From positions 264,967 to 287,673 of the forward strand of contig BMAT01007234.1 of the NCBI GenBank assembly GCA_019649035.1: a stretch of DNA of 22,707 nucleotides, written 5' to 3'. The stretch comes from Elysia marginata. Its lineage: Eukaryota > Mollusca > Gastropoda > Plakobranchidae. The translations under genes were made by a program, and so were the position numbers. Numbering within the stretch: position 1 is the stretch's first letter; each line of letters starts with the position of its first letter. Positions 1 to 12,500 of the stretch are shown one piece after another. The notes below the pieces were generated by a model. That model was not told where the DNA came from, did not search any database, and saw only the letters and a list, made by a program, of their open reading frames with translations.

Positions 1-711
1 GCAACTTTGCATAAGATTTAAAAAATGTTTTCTATAAAGGAAAAACAGGAAAAGACAATGTTTTACGTAAAGCTAATCAGTCATAATTAGAACTTGAGGG
101 ACTTTGGACTTAAACATTTTTGCTGTTATCAAATGCTTGAACAAAAGAAGTTAGTAAAGATCTTTGGGTATGTAAAAGTTGTCTACATGATAAGTTTCTT
201 GCTTGATTTAAAAGAAATACTTCAATAACATATCAAATAATCTGAAAGAGAACTATGGACATGCAGCAGACTTTTTCCCTTGAAGGTTTGTCTTCTGAAA
301 GGACAAAAATATACACATCTGCCCTAGTTGTTTGGATAAATTAACAAATAATGACAACACTTTTAGGCAACAACTTTAGTTCTTTTTTGTTGCTATTCTT
401 GCGTAACAGAGTCTGTACATATATATGTAAAGGATGGCATAAACACGGATGATTATTTACAGAAAGCATCTTGTTTTGTCAACATCCACGTGTGCAACAT
501 ATTTCTTCACAGAGTCTGCAATCTTCCAGACTTCTTTTTCTCAATCACTTACATCACTTACACCATTAATGGTCCAGTGTACAATCGTACCATAAATTAA
601 ATTGATCTGTTCAAATAGTTGGTTTTGGAGATAAAACAAAATCTCATTTGAAAAAAAATTCAGCAAAATCAGTGAGCGAGATTGTTAGTTGTCTGTATTT
701 CACTTCTGCCA
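1..711. other. Downstream flank, nothing recognised
   Basis: AT-rich sequence beyond the likely polyadenylation signal of Delta. I see no open frame of note, no tRNA-like fold and no obvious repeat structure. It could still be transcribed as a longer 3' UTR. Confidence 0.4.
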
Positions 712-717
712 TTTATT
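712..717 (-). terminator. Candidate polyadenylation signal AATAAA
   Basis: A canonical hexamer on the coding strand of Delta, about 705 nt past the stop codon. The following sequence is only moderately GT-rich, so this is the best candidate rather than a demonstrated site. Confidence 0.35.
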
Positions 718-1422
718 AAAACTGTGTTATAAAGAACATCATTTATAACAAATAACAAGGGCACAACCGCCTAGTTGTGGAGGCTAGTGGCAAGGATGAA
801 GGTGGTGATCTAACAATTGCTTTGAACATGTTTAAACTAGCACTGGTTCCGAAATTAATTATGAAAAGCAAAACTTGCACTTACATTGTTAAAGGTCAAT
901 TACCTAGTTTAAATATCCCGTATTAATGTTTAATCTAATGTAGGCCATGATAAAGTTTGTGTGATGAGCTGTAGATTTTAAATGTCTGATGGCAAGCCAG
1001 CTGTAGTGTGAGGACAAGCTGGGCTGGACCTTCACCTAAATCCTTGGCATTAAGAGAAAATCTTTGCCAGATTTTGCCTGTTTGTGAAAATCCATTTCTA
1101 TGTACTGTGGCAAGAGCTTTGATTTTAGCCATGTGGCAGTATTGCTCATTGGATAATATGGTCGTCAGAGGCAGCTCTGAACTACATTTGCCATCCGAAT
1201 CACTCACAAGCATGAGATCTTGTTATGAGAACTATATCCTTAGGCAGCAGATCTAATAAGACCCATCTTGCTGAAGCTCCGGGAGGATCCACCTTGCACT
1301 TTTTGTGACAGTAACATCTCACGTGATCAGAGGCACCACACGTCATGTGGTGGAAGGCGTTGCTTGGCACAACAGGTAAGAATTTCAATAGTTTTATAAT
1401 GGATGGTGCGAGACGAGCTGGG
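712..1422 (-). other. Dl: Probable 3' UTR of Delta
   Basis: This stretch follows the stop codon and has no credible coding content on either strand. An AATAAA hexamer on the minus strand at 717-712 is the best polyadenylation signal. A weaker ATTAAA lies at 934-929. The true cleavage site and UTR length cannot be fixed from sequence alone. Downstream, 1-711 is AT-rich with no feature I can identify. Confidence 0.45.
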
Positions 1423-1714
1423 TCAGACCTCTGTGGCCAAGAAATCCTCATCATACCGCGAGTGCCTTTTCAGCCGTTCTTGCAACAGTTGCTGCTGCTG
1501 TGGAGTGAGGGAAGGCAAACTACTATTGTAACCCCCCAGGTACACGGTGGGGCTGTTGTATGCAGCAGTGGGAGTGTCTCTACTGCTCACTGTGTTGATG
1601 GTACTGATATTGCTAGGCGCCGTGGTGTCCGACGCCGAATAGTCCCGCGGGACCTGTGGAGGGTTGACTGCCAATGGGGCCTTCTTATGCTGGGAATGGT
1701 ATCGTTGATACTCA
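1423..1714 (-). CDS. Dl: Exon W7: C-terminal tail with ATEV PDZ ligand, stop
   Basis: This terminal coding exon begins with T, completing AGT (Ser) with the AG of exon W6, after the acceptor TTTCCATCCACAG at 1715-1727. It encodes 96 residues and TGA. The segment is [11 protein letters not shown]..., then a Pro/Ser/Thr-rich part, [21 protein letters not shown] and finally LATEV. Vertebrate DLL1 and DLL4 end in IATEV, a class I PDZ ligand (x-[S/T]-x-V) that binds MAGI/Dlg-type scaffolds. The match at the extreme end, in the right frame and phase, is strong evidence that this distant exon belongs to the gene although 2,679 nt separate it from W6. The [12 protein letters not shown] part may form a short helix. 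Confidence 0.93.
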
Positions 1715-2874
1715 CTGTGGATGGAAATGTAAACAAATAAAAACTAAGTAAAAATATCTAGAAGTATTTTTTTTTAATTCCGAGAAAAGTGCACTGGATA
1801 TAGCAAATTTTTTCTGTAAAAATATTTACCCTCAACATAAACACATTTTACAAATCAGCATATTCTCCCTGAAGAAAATCAATAATAATAGTGACATAAA
1901 AATACAAAGTTATGTGGCCTAAAGAATTTCATCATGAATTTGAAAACCAAATTAGGTTCAGTCAGCCAAGACGTGGGAATCTTTGAAAACAAAGACAAGG
2001 GTGTGTGTAAAGGAAAAGATATAAGACAGGTGCTGCTCGTAACTGGGTCAAACCTCCGCGAATAATGAATACGCACAAAACGCGCTTACTGTATTTATCA
2101 GATGATTATAACTAGTGCTAAATCAAGACTAGAAATCAAGAAAGGAAAAGATTGTGGGATCAGGCGCGGTTAGGGATATAGTTGGCGCACGCGCGTGTGT
2201 GTGTGTATGTGTGAGGGTGTAGGGAGAAAGAGAGAGATAGACAGATAGAGACGTGGCCCACCAGTAAGGCACTGTTGAACTAGTTATAATATTATTATAC
2301 TTTATGAAATAAAAAAAGAGTTATATATCTTGTGACAAAGGCAAAACAAATAGATCTGTCATAAGCTTTAAAATAACGATTTTACTGACACTGGCAGAGC
2401 TGAGATGGTGGTCAATGTTGTACTTATGATATTGTAGAATCTAGAAAGGTTGGTTTTCGGCAAAAAGATTAGGAGCAGGCGGGGGAGGGGGTGATAGGCA
2501 GGGAAAACAAAAAAAAAAACATCTCATATTGTGTTTACCATCAACTCGGTCTAAAGAATAGATCTAAAAGATAAAAGCGTTGAAGAAACAGCACCAGTGT
2601 TTTTGTTGCGTTTTCTTTTTTTATCTATAAACCTAGTGTCGTCTATTTTCAGTACAGAGACATATATTATGAGAGGGCGACTTCTGGTCTTGGTGGGTTT
2701 CTCCCACGCCAGAGGGGGTTCTAAACCCGCGACACTGCAGACCCAGCAGCACAGGTAAGAAGGCAAGTTGTGATAGTTTTTGACCACCTGTTTCTGCTAG
2801 CAGCCAATCAGCTGACGAGATGGGACCCTCGAATCGCTGGACCGTGCCTGGCCTTAACCACCCCCCCCCCCCCT

Positions 2875-2933
<59 letters not shown>

Positions 2934-3491
2934 CCAACTCCTTACTGCCGGGGCTGCTTAGATATCTACAATGTTCGTGCGGTTTTCACACTGCATGAGA
3001 GACAGGCGCACGAGTTTTTACTCCTTCCTCTTTTTTCACTACATCTACATTGTATTACTGCTACGGGTGTGATTCGTTGCCCAGGAAATAATAAAAGCAG
3101 CAGTTTATTTGAGTGTGTACATGGGTGCAAGTTTAGGTGGAAGCAAGGCAAAGAAAAGCCTCATGGTGTTCGTAATACACCTCTTTTTTTTTTCAGAGAG
3201 AGAGAGAGAGAGAGATGGATATGAGAAAGACTTGCTGTCGATTTTAGCGCATGTGTTCATTTTGTCTCTGAATTGAAGTCTGGTTTCGTTTAGTTTCTGA
3301 TACTGTATGTCTAACCTTTTATCAACGCATTGTAAAAAATCGTTTTGTAAATACAGGTTAGATTCATTATCTCAAACACAAATTGGATCGAAATTTATTA
3401 AGTGATGCTAGTGTGAAGAGGTTTTGATACTGGTTTGGCTGTATTTACACTGTACCATCGCTGTACACAATCCTATCTCTTTACAATTTAC

Positions 3492-3558
<67 letters not shown>

Positions 3559-6500
3559 CCTCTCCCTTTCTCCTTACTATCTCTTTTAATTATCCCTTCA
3601 CAATGACACAAAGTTTTTGGTCGGGTATGACAAATCTGTCATGTGAAAATTAACAATTAAAAAAAATAATAATAATATGTAGTCGAGACAGTGATGTGTG
3701 TGTGTGAAGATAAATCGTCTGCAGAAGAGGCCAGACTCAGGGGAGTGTGACTGCAGCGGCCAGAGCGTGTGAAGACGTTCCCAGGTTTGTTCCCGCAGTT
3801 GGTGCCCGAAAATAACCCTCTCCGCACTGACGACCTGTGCTAACTGGCCGCGGTCAGCCGCTATAGTGATACTAGAGAGACTTAATTTTAACAGATCAGT
3901 GTTCAGTGGTATCAGTCACCAAGCACGGTCGGATGGGTCCAGTCCTCACCTGTATTAGTAACTCCCCAACTGCCGTCTGTAGCTACGCTGGACAGTCGAC
4001 GTTTAGCAATAGAGACTGTCATAAGCTATGGGATCGAGTCCTGGGTATGAGCGTTTACAATTTCCCCCGGTGCTTTCGGCTAATACAGCAGTTGTTTTTA
4101 TCTTACTTTTAAGTGTGCGTTTGCTTATGAGAGAGATATCACGGCAAAGGGTGGTCTGTGTAAATGAGAGAAAGACAGAGAGAGAGAGAGAGAGATTTAA
4201 GTATAGTGGGGAACTCTGATAGTCGATTGCTATATGTAAACAAACTGGTATTACTATTAGGTTAAATATATAAAACTGACTAATGACTAATATTAACGAT
4301 ACAAACACAAATATCATACAAAACTAATGTATCACATAACATAGAAAGGCAAATTAAACGATAGAATAATAGATGGGAAGCAATGGCACTCACCTAAGCG
4401 GCCTGTTTGTATCAGCCTGCAAAGAATCAACATCTAACCTCCTATAAGTTTTCTCAAAGTCTAAGTCACAATCACTTCCTCTCCTTACTCCCTTAGACAC
4501 AGGGGCTGAAGAAGATGAAGGGAGGACGGAGGAGGATGGGGGAGAGGGAGTTTGGAGGCGTAGCTCCTTATGCGTGATGGCCACCACATCCCGAAGGTAG
4601 TTGTTGGGGCACGCTGTGTTGTGTGTAAGCTGGTGTGGGCCTGCACCCGACACTTGCTGGTTGAGCGTGCTGCCGCCTCCGCCACCAGCCCCTGCATTGC
4701 CAGTACTTGAGGAGGCAACGGGTGACTCCAAGTCACTGGTGTAGCTGGTGGTCAGACCACAGTCCCCGGCCAGCATCAAGTGTTTTGCCTTGAGCTTGTT
4801 GATGTCCTGCTGCTCCTCGTTGCTGATCTTGATGCTGGATGAGTTGGACGCTGAGCTAGGCAGCGTAGTGAAGATATTGGGGTCGCTGGTCGGGCTGCTC
4901 AGGTTGCTGCTGACAGTGGTTGAGGACTTGTTATTCATGTTGTTAATGTAGTGACGCTCCTTCTCCCGGGCCATATTCTCGAGGTTCTGTTGGGTGTGCT
5001 GCCGCTGCTGCAGGTAGGACCGTTTGCGGCACAGCAGGATCGTGACGGCGATGATGATCAGGATAAGTGGGATGCCCACGCCCAGGCAAACTATCACCAG
5101 CAGCTGCGTCATGCTCAGCCCGTCGTCGCCATCGCCCTGCTCTCCTGTGCTAGAGTCCATCTGGCCTGATGAATCCCCATTGCCCACAGTGGTTGGAGAA
5201 AGAGACGGGCGGGCTGTGAAGGTATTGTTTTTCACATTTCCGCCGCCATTGTCAGGTTTGTTGTCAATATTGACATCAACGGGCATGCCCTCATACTTCT
5301 CGCAATTTTTGCCCCAAAACCCCTCTGGACAGGAGCATGTGTAATCTGCGAGCCTGTCCTGACAGATTCCCTCGTGAAGACATGGGCTGTCTCGGCACTC
5401 GTCGATCTGGAGGCTGCAGTCCTTGCCCTCGAAGCCCGGCGCGCAGTCGCACTGGAAATCGTTGACCAGGTCCGTGCAGTGTCCGCCGTTGGCACAAGGC
5501 CGCATTTCGCAGTCGTCAACGTCCTCCAGGCAGAGCGCGCCTACGTAGCCAGGGTGGCACTGACAGCGGTAGTCGTTGACGAGATCCACGCAGTAGCCAT
5601 GTTCTCCGCAGGGGTTTCCAACACAGTCATCGTTGTCGTGCTGACATTCGGAGCCGCTGTAGCCGGATGGACATACACAGCGGTAGCCGTCCAGCTGATC
5701 CACACACCGACCGCCTGAGATGGGCACAAAAAGAAACACAATGGGGTCGTAAACATAAACAAAATTATGACGAAAAGAGTGAATCACTCTGGTCGTAAAA
5801 GGACCAAAAGAGAAAAGCATGTCGCCCCTAAATCAAGGTATAGAATTATTTGGGTTGCTTTCATGTTGTATAAATTTATATCATTTTCATGAAATAATGA
5901 GCTGGATAATAAACCTGAATGGCTTTATTACATATGAGAAGCCAAACAAACTACAGTATCCTGCTACATATTTCCAGGTCACTTGTCCGTGAAGTGCAAA
6001 AAAATCTACACTCACCATGCTATACGGGGCGTGCTTATTTCACCAAGCTTATTGTCTCGTTAAAAGCTTTGTTATTGCAAACCATGTCCACTTATAGACT
6101 ATTATAATTTTATAAAGTGTAAACCGAAGCTTCTCTAGCTTTCCCCCATGGCGATGGGTTTCAATTTATTTTCGACCCACATGGTCACCAAGCCATAGCG
6201 TTGCTTGTATACTACAATCATTTACTAAAACTAATGTTTTATTCAGCGGAGAAAATCAATAGTTTTACAACTGTTCGACTTGAATACTCAACGCCTATTC
6301 TCATGCATGAGTGCTTTTTTATAATTTTGATATTGTTTCATGTTACATTTTCTTTCTAACGGTTGTGAATAAATACATTTTATGTGACTCGATATATACG
6401 GGGGGACGCAGAGTCCACTTCGCCATGGCTCTTTCTAACCTCCGCTGACCTTTTCAGCAACCTTTCTCCACAACAACAAATTTTACTTTCTAAAAAGAGC

Positions 6501-9500
6501 ACACACACACACACATACTCACTTCATAATTACCCGATTTTCATCCATTTAAAACTTATTTAAAACTAAAGAGTACTTTAATCCTATGACAACGAACACG
6601 GGAAAGCAGACCATAGTGTCAAGGCATTATGAAAGTGGTTTCCTCGCTACAGCTGGTGCATGAAACTAAGCACCGGGTTTTCCACAGTATGTTAAGTTAT
6701 TAACAATCTCCATTGCGGCAAATTTAAAAACCCAGAAAGCTGCGAGTGATGATTTGCGATTATCCTTTTCTTTCCCACGCACCCAATCTACAACTAGACA
6801 TAAATGATTGTATGACCCTATTTATATTTTTCCTTTGACTTTTGGCTTGTTCTTTCAAGGTAAATATTCAAGATAGGAAATGTGACGCACGCACCCCCCC
6901 CCCCTTAAAAAAAAGAGAGAAAAAAAACGCGCGCACACGCACAAAGCGGACAGATAATGACGTCTATACGCACAGTAACACCAAATGATCAGGTCAAATA
7001 CAAAACAAAAAAAGAGCAAACAACAAAGTGGACAATGGTAACAGTTCTAAACATCATTAAAGATCTGACTTAAACCTATGGAAGTCCGCAAACAATAAAT
7101 TGACAATTTTGAACGCTTGCAACATAAATATGGACTTAACTGTTGAAGGGGTATTGTAAGACTCGATCTTTTAACTGCTTGGGCAAAATCAAACTCACCA
7201 TTCTGACAGGGTGAGCTCTGGCACTCGTCCACCTCTGTGGCACAATTGTAGTCTGTGTAACCTGGCGGACAGAGGCAGTAGTAGGAGTCTCCACGCTCCA
7301 CACAAGTTCCGCCATTGTTACACGGCTTGGCCAAGCATGAGACAGCCTGCCTCTCGCACTGCACTCCATAGTAACCCTGAGGACACTGGCACTTGAAACG
7401 ACCGCCTTCGTTCTGAGCACAGACAGAAAATTGGAAGTTCAATTCAGTTGTTAGAAAATTGAGATAAAAATCAAATTCAGGTAATACGTGTTCAAACAAT
7501 TGAATAATGTTGTATTGCAATTTCGGAAACTTTTATTATACAGAGTTTTATCATTTCTATTTAAATTAGAGAAGTACAGTAGATGAGTGCGAAAATGTGA
7601 AGATGTGCAAAACTTACCATGCATTTTCCGCCGTTGCGACATGGCAAGTTTTGACAGTCGCCAACCTCCCGCTCACAGTTATCACCTTCAAAACCAGGAG
7701 TACACGTACAGGTGTAGCTGCCTTCTCCAGAGTTAGTGCACAAACCGCCATTCTTGCAGGGTTTGTGGTGCGTGCAGAAGTTCAAATCTAAGGGAGATCA
7801 AGAAGGTACAGGGGTTTAGGTTAAATGCTGTAAACTGTATATGAGAAGCAAAGAATAGAAGTGTGGTGTATGCTCAGCGATACCAAGAAGCCATTTATAA
7901 GGACATAGGCAATTTTTGTTGTTGGTGTTAATTATTGTTTTGCTTCTTGAGCACGTGTTAAGTTTACAAATGGAAAAAAAAACTGATTACCAGAATAATA
8001 TGAAGAGCGTTACCTTGGTTGCAGAGCTGGCCTCCCCAGCCATCCTCGCAGTTGCATTCCCAGGGCTTCTGACAAGTGCCGTGGTGACAGCCGAGGTAAG
8101 GGACGCATTCGTTACAGTACTTGCCATTCCAGCCCAGTTTGCACCTAAAGATTGAAACAAGAGTGTGAACGTTCTATTTAAATATACTCACTACCACATA
8201 CACACACGTTCGCCTTTGTTGTGCTCATCTTTACCACCGCAATATCGTTGCTAGTGAGTTCATAGGGAGTGGGAAAAGTTCAGGCTTCACTCGAGAGTCA
8301 ACCCCTCTCTTTTTGTAACCACCACACACATTGCCCAAATGTAACTTGTAAGACCATCCTGTTTTGAACTTCTTCCAAATCCTGCCTGCTTTCTCCATTT
8401 ATTCCACCCAAAATACTGTACGTTCAGTTTGCAAAGGTTTGTAAATAGCTTCTTTTTTTTTTTTAGATTTCCCTTTAACAAGTCATTGTGATCTGCGTCG
8501 TTGGGGGCAATGCTAAAATTCTGGCAAAAGTTACACCAACAATAAAAAAGGCTGTATACGGGTATAGTGTGCACTGTTGTTTTACTTTAGCATGTGTAAA
8601 AAAGGTTCTGTCATCGAGGAAAATGCTCGTGAATGAGTTTCAACGACCGGGTGTATTGTTGCATCAGCTGGGTTAGTTTTTGCTATGAACATCTTGTCCA
8701 GGAATACTATGGGCCTCGACGTCTGTTTTACCTGCTTGGTCTTGTCTAAATACAGATGCACTTAGGGGTTGGTGAGGGGAAAATAAGGTAAATATATACA
8801 ATATGCTCAAGTAAACCACCTGTACGCTCGCTGCTAAATGCTAGACGAAGCTCTTCTTGAGATGAGGTAAAACGGGACGTAAAGAAGAAATTCAAGCCTT
8901 TTTTTTATATAAGCACCTTTGTGCAGTTTAAGAATGTTGAAAAAAACCCACCACAAAAAATGAACTTGTTCAAGCAAAGTCCTAGTTTTGACAGATCTTG
9001 AGAGAGTCCTGGCATTAGAAGCAATGATCGCCTTTCTGGGAAACCCAACCCAAAGTTGATAGAAAGCCATAAGAGTGAATTGGTGTCTGAACTGCCTGTG
9101 AAACACCTGAAGTCATAGCTGCCAACAGAAACGGGTGCCAGGGGTTTTCCCCAAACTTATCCCACTCCCCTATTGGTGAGGGGTGGTCCATCTCTTGAAC
9201 TGAGAAGGTCCGTCTAAGTTGTCAGAGTCAATGAATGGCATGGAAGCATAAACTGGTTCAAAAAAAAAAATCAAAAGCAACATCGTGATTGTCCGAATCT
9301 TTAGGAAATTGATCATCCCCTAAGTTTTCAGAAAAATTCACAGGAATAAGAGCCAGAATCTAGAGCTAGGGGGTGGGTATCTGATGGTCTGTAAGTAAAT
9401 GTTAATGTCAGCTATGCCTAACGTAACTCGAAATATTACGCTATATGCAACGGATCCCCTTCTCGTCTTATGCTCCTCACAGAACATAGTAATCTACAAA

Positions 9501-12500
9501 TAATGGTTTATCGGCTTTGACTCTCTTCAACAAAACAAGGAGACTCTGAGGTGAACATTGGAAAGACGAGCTACGACAAATAGTTCAGAGGGTGAGACAA
9601 GTAATTAAGACCTTCATAGACCATACAAAGCGCCCTGGCATTTTAGAGTCCGGTAAGGTAGCCTAGTCACTCTGTTATCGCAATGGTCATCGAGTGGTCA
9701 TCGAAACGCTAAGAGGAAACATCAACAAATGGCCAGCACGGGACTTTCCGAGTGTGGACAGCTGCTCGGAAGCCCGCCGGTCGCACCCAGCAAGACATAA
9801 TGGTATTGTTTTCTTAACGGGCCAGTAAATTACACTAAGTAATTCCGCTTAGTGCCGGGATCACAGACGGATTAGATCAAACCTTCCTTCTGAATCCACC
9901 AAAGGACCTGTCCTTCCTCTTGCTCTCCCTACTCAATAGGTTGACCTGTTTTAACTTAGACAGGGTGTAAATACACGACCTTTGCGAGAAAGCAAAGTTC
10001 TGTCTGTTAAATGTACAGAGTATAAACTATACAATAGGATAGAAAAACCCAACACGGAGGGTGTCTAACAATTAAAGGTGAAATGAAGCATATTTTAAAA
10101 TACAAACGTTTTACCCTTCCTTGTCTAAAGTACGGTTATCGACGACTTTAAAGAAAAATTAAATTAACAATAAAAAAATTCTTTTAACACCTAGCGGTTT
10201 TGTTATTGCTTTTGTAATTGTAAAAACTTGAGATTAACACGCAGCAAAAACCCGATCGGTGACTAAAATAGAACACTCTTAATTATGTATCCTCCTAGAT
10301 CACTATCGCACAAGGGGAGAGGAAGGTCAGCGCGTTGAGGTTTCGCCCACATCTAGATCAGGAACAGAGTGTGATCGCCTGATCGGCCTACGAGACGCGC
10401 TATAGCTCTCTGTATGTAACACCTTGACCGCTTGTCCTGCCCCCGGTGCTGTATCTTTATCTCCCGAGTCCATCTTTCGCCCAGGCGGAACATCGGAGTT
10501 GGCACGTCCACTGCCCAGGAGACCGTGGCGTCCTAAGCCTGGCGAGAAGATGAGTTCGCCCAGGGCTCCAGATCCAACTCCACCTGTATCGACATTGGCC
10601 GGTGACCACAAGGAAATGCACCGAGCTACCTGGCTTCTGTAGATCACTTAACACTCACGACGCAATTTAGAATCTGTGGCTTGAAATGGGGAAACTCCGA
10701 CCGGCTAAAACTGGAAAACTGATAGGACGCCAAAAAAAAAGGAATGGAAGAAAGAAAGAAACATTGCGAGACCTATCCCAATACCTACATGTTGTTTGCG
10801 CTGTTCATAATTTGAAAAGAGAAATTCAAGCGCACTCGATTCATCGCCGATATCTTCCATTAAATAACGTCTGGGAATTCTCTAATGGATTCTTAGGAGA
10901 GAGGTAAAACATGTGTCGCTGAAGTGTCGAGATTTCAGATAAGCCGATAAAACATGTTATGAGCCAACATTTTGAGTGGGGCAGCATATGTAAGAACCTG
11001 GATAAAACCTCGACAAAAACACAGCAGCCACATTTCACTTTAAATAAAACACTGATATGAAAAGATCGGTTCCCCTGTTTTATTCAATTCCTTTCTCTTC
11101 TCAGACCACATATTTCTATGTATTTCTAAATCCTATACTTCCTGATAAAATTCTTTCACTTCGTGCTCATAGACGAAACTGAAAATCGAGATTATTAAAA
11201 AAAATTGAAAAGCAAGCTGATTTCTCTCTCTTTCATTTTGCCATGTCTGAACACGCGCGATTGCTGCCTGGAAATTTAACAGGTAAGCATGAGGGTCGGT
11301 GGTCGTTTCTCTGGTGGCCTGACTCCAGCAGTTTACAAGTGCAGAATCTAGGATGTTGGTTGCTTTTGCCCGGCTCTTTCAGGTCATACTCTCTATAGTT
11401 TAAGATATTTTTATAAGGGCGATTGAAAGTGTGTAAGAAAATAAATTAATTTGAGAAACTGCTTACTCCCTAAAGTTTCCCTCAACATGCACATAATAAG
11501 TACATGTATGTAGTATCGCAGAGGTCATACAAATAAAACTTTTAAAAGGTCCCTCAAGTTCCTAAGTGTGAAATATGTGCGATTCCACGGACGCTGAAGT
11601 TGCAATTTCAAACTAGACAGCGACTTTGCGCCTGTTCCCAACGCCGCGCCACGGAACATTTGCCCAAAACGAATTTCCTTACAGCTCTCGGAAAGGTCGG
11701 GTGGGGCCGCATGACTGGAAGCCAATTTGTCGGCAGAACCTCTCAGTGTCACTGACGCTGATGGAGGTCCCAATAAATCCGACCAAAAATTAGAAAGCCA
11801 GATCCCTAAGTTTGGGCTCTCTAAACTTATGCCCTTTTCCCTAAAAATAGACACCGCTTTTTACGTATGACAAAAGTCGTTTAGCCAGGATATTAAACGC
11901 GCCGTGCATTCCATTTTGAGCTGTAAATTTGACTACTTAGTTTCATAAAGGTAAGGAAAGTTTGGACACAGCCGGAGTCCACCTCAAATCTAAGAGTCAA
12001 TTATGTGGCTCTCTGTCTAAGGCGTGCCCGAACATACAAAACTACGAGAATCCCATTAGACTCGACATTATATGTGTGTGTCTTGCCTGAAGAAAAATAA
12101 ACGGTGAAAGGGTAGCGAGTGGTAGTGGCAGGTAATGGCATCTACAGGAGTGTCTGTGTGTATTAGTTAGAGAGAGAGANNNNNNNNNNNNNNNNNNNNN
12201 NNNNNNNNNNNNNNNNNNNNNNNNCCTTCAATACAATAAATAGCATAAAACTATATTTTCTATATTTTTGGTAGGTTTTACTTTTTCTATAACCAAAAGC
12301 AGAGAATAGACCGATTATGAGGATGTGTAAAGCAACTCAAATTTAAATAGTGTAACAATCGACTTTTCTACCCTGACGTGAACCACTACGTACCTTAAGT
12401 TACTTTGAAAGGAACTACTAAGGACCTTGCACGCTGACGACGATAACGTATGACGTAATAACAACCATAGGTAGCGTGTTTACAGCAGATGATTGGCTGA

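Larger units (their letters stand above)
1715..4393 (-). other. Dl: Last Delta intron (W6-W7), microsatellite-rich
   Basis: A 2,679-nt phase-2 intron with GTGAGT donor and CCACAG acceptor. It holds GT and CT/GA simple repeats (about 2194-2212, 2861-2930, 3195-3215, 3494-3556, 4176-4195). A GC-richer patch at about 3720-4050 has no coding signature that I can defend. No coding exon with matching phase was found inside. Confidence 0.8.

Noticed and set aside
1345..1740. 131-codon plus-strand open frame
   Set aside because: It is the antisense shadow of Delta exon W7. The minus-strand reading ends in ATEV with a proper splice acceptor.
2650..2760. Plus-strand donor-like GCACAG|GTAAGAAG with GGGGGTTCTAAACCC nearby, as exon or tRNA-type B box
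   Set aside because: No open frame with a matching acceptor was found, and no A box or cloverleaf could be drawn. It may be a degraded repeat, but I cannot support it.
3780..3830. TTGGTGCCCGAAAATAACCC resembling a retroviral-type primer binding site
   Set aside because: Only a partial match, with no flanking LTR pair, polypurine tract or gag/pol sequence nearby.
4003..4042. TAGCAATAGAG...GGATCGAGTCC as tRNA A and B boxes
   Set aside because: The spacing (27 nt) is too short for a tRNA or intact SINE head, and no acceptor stem pairs.
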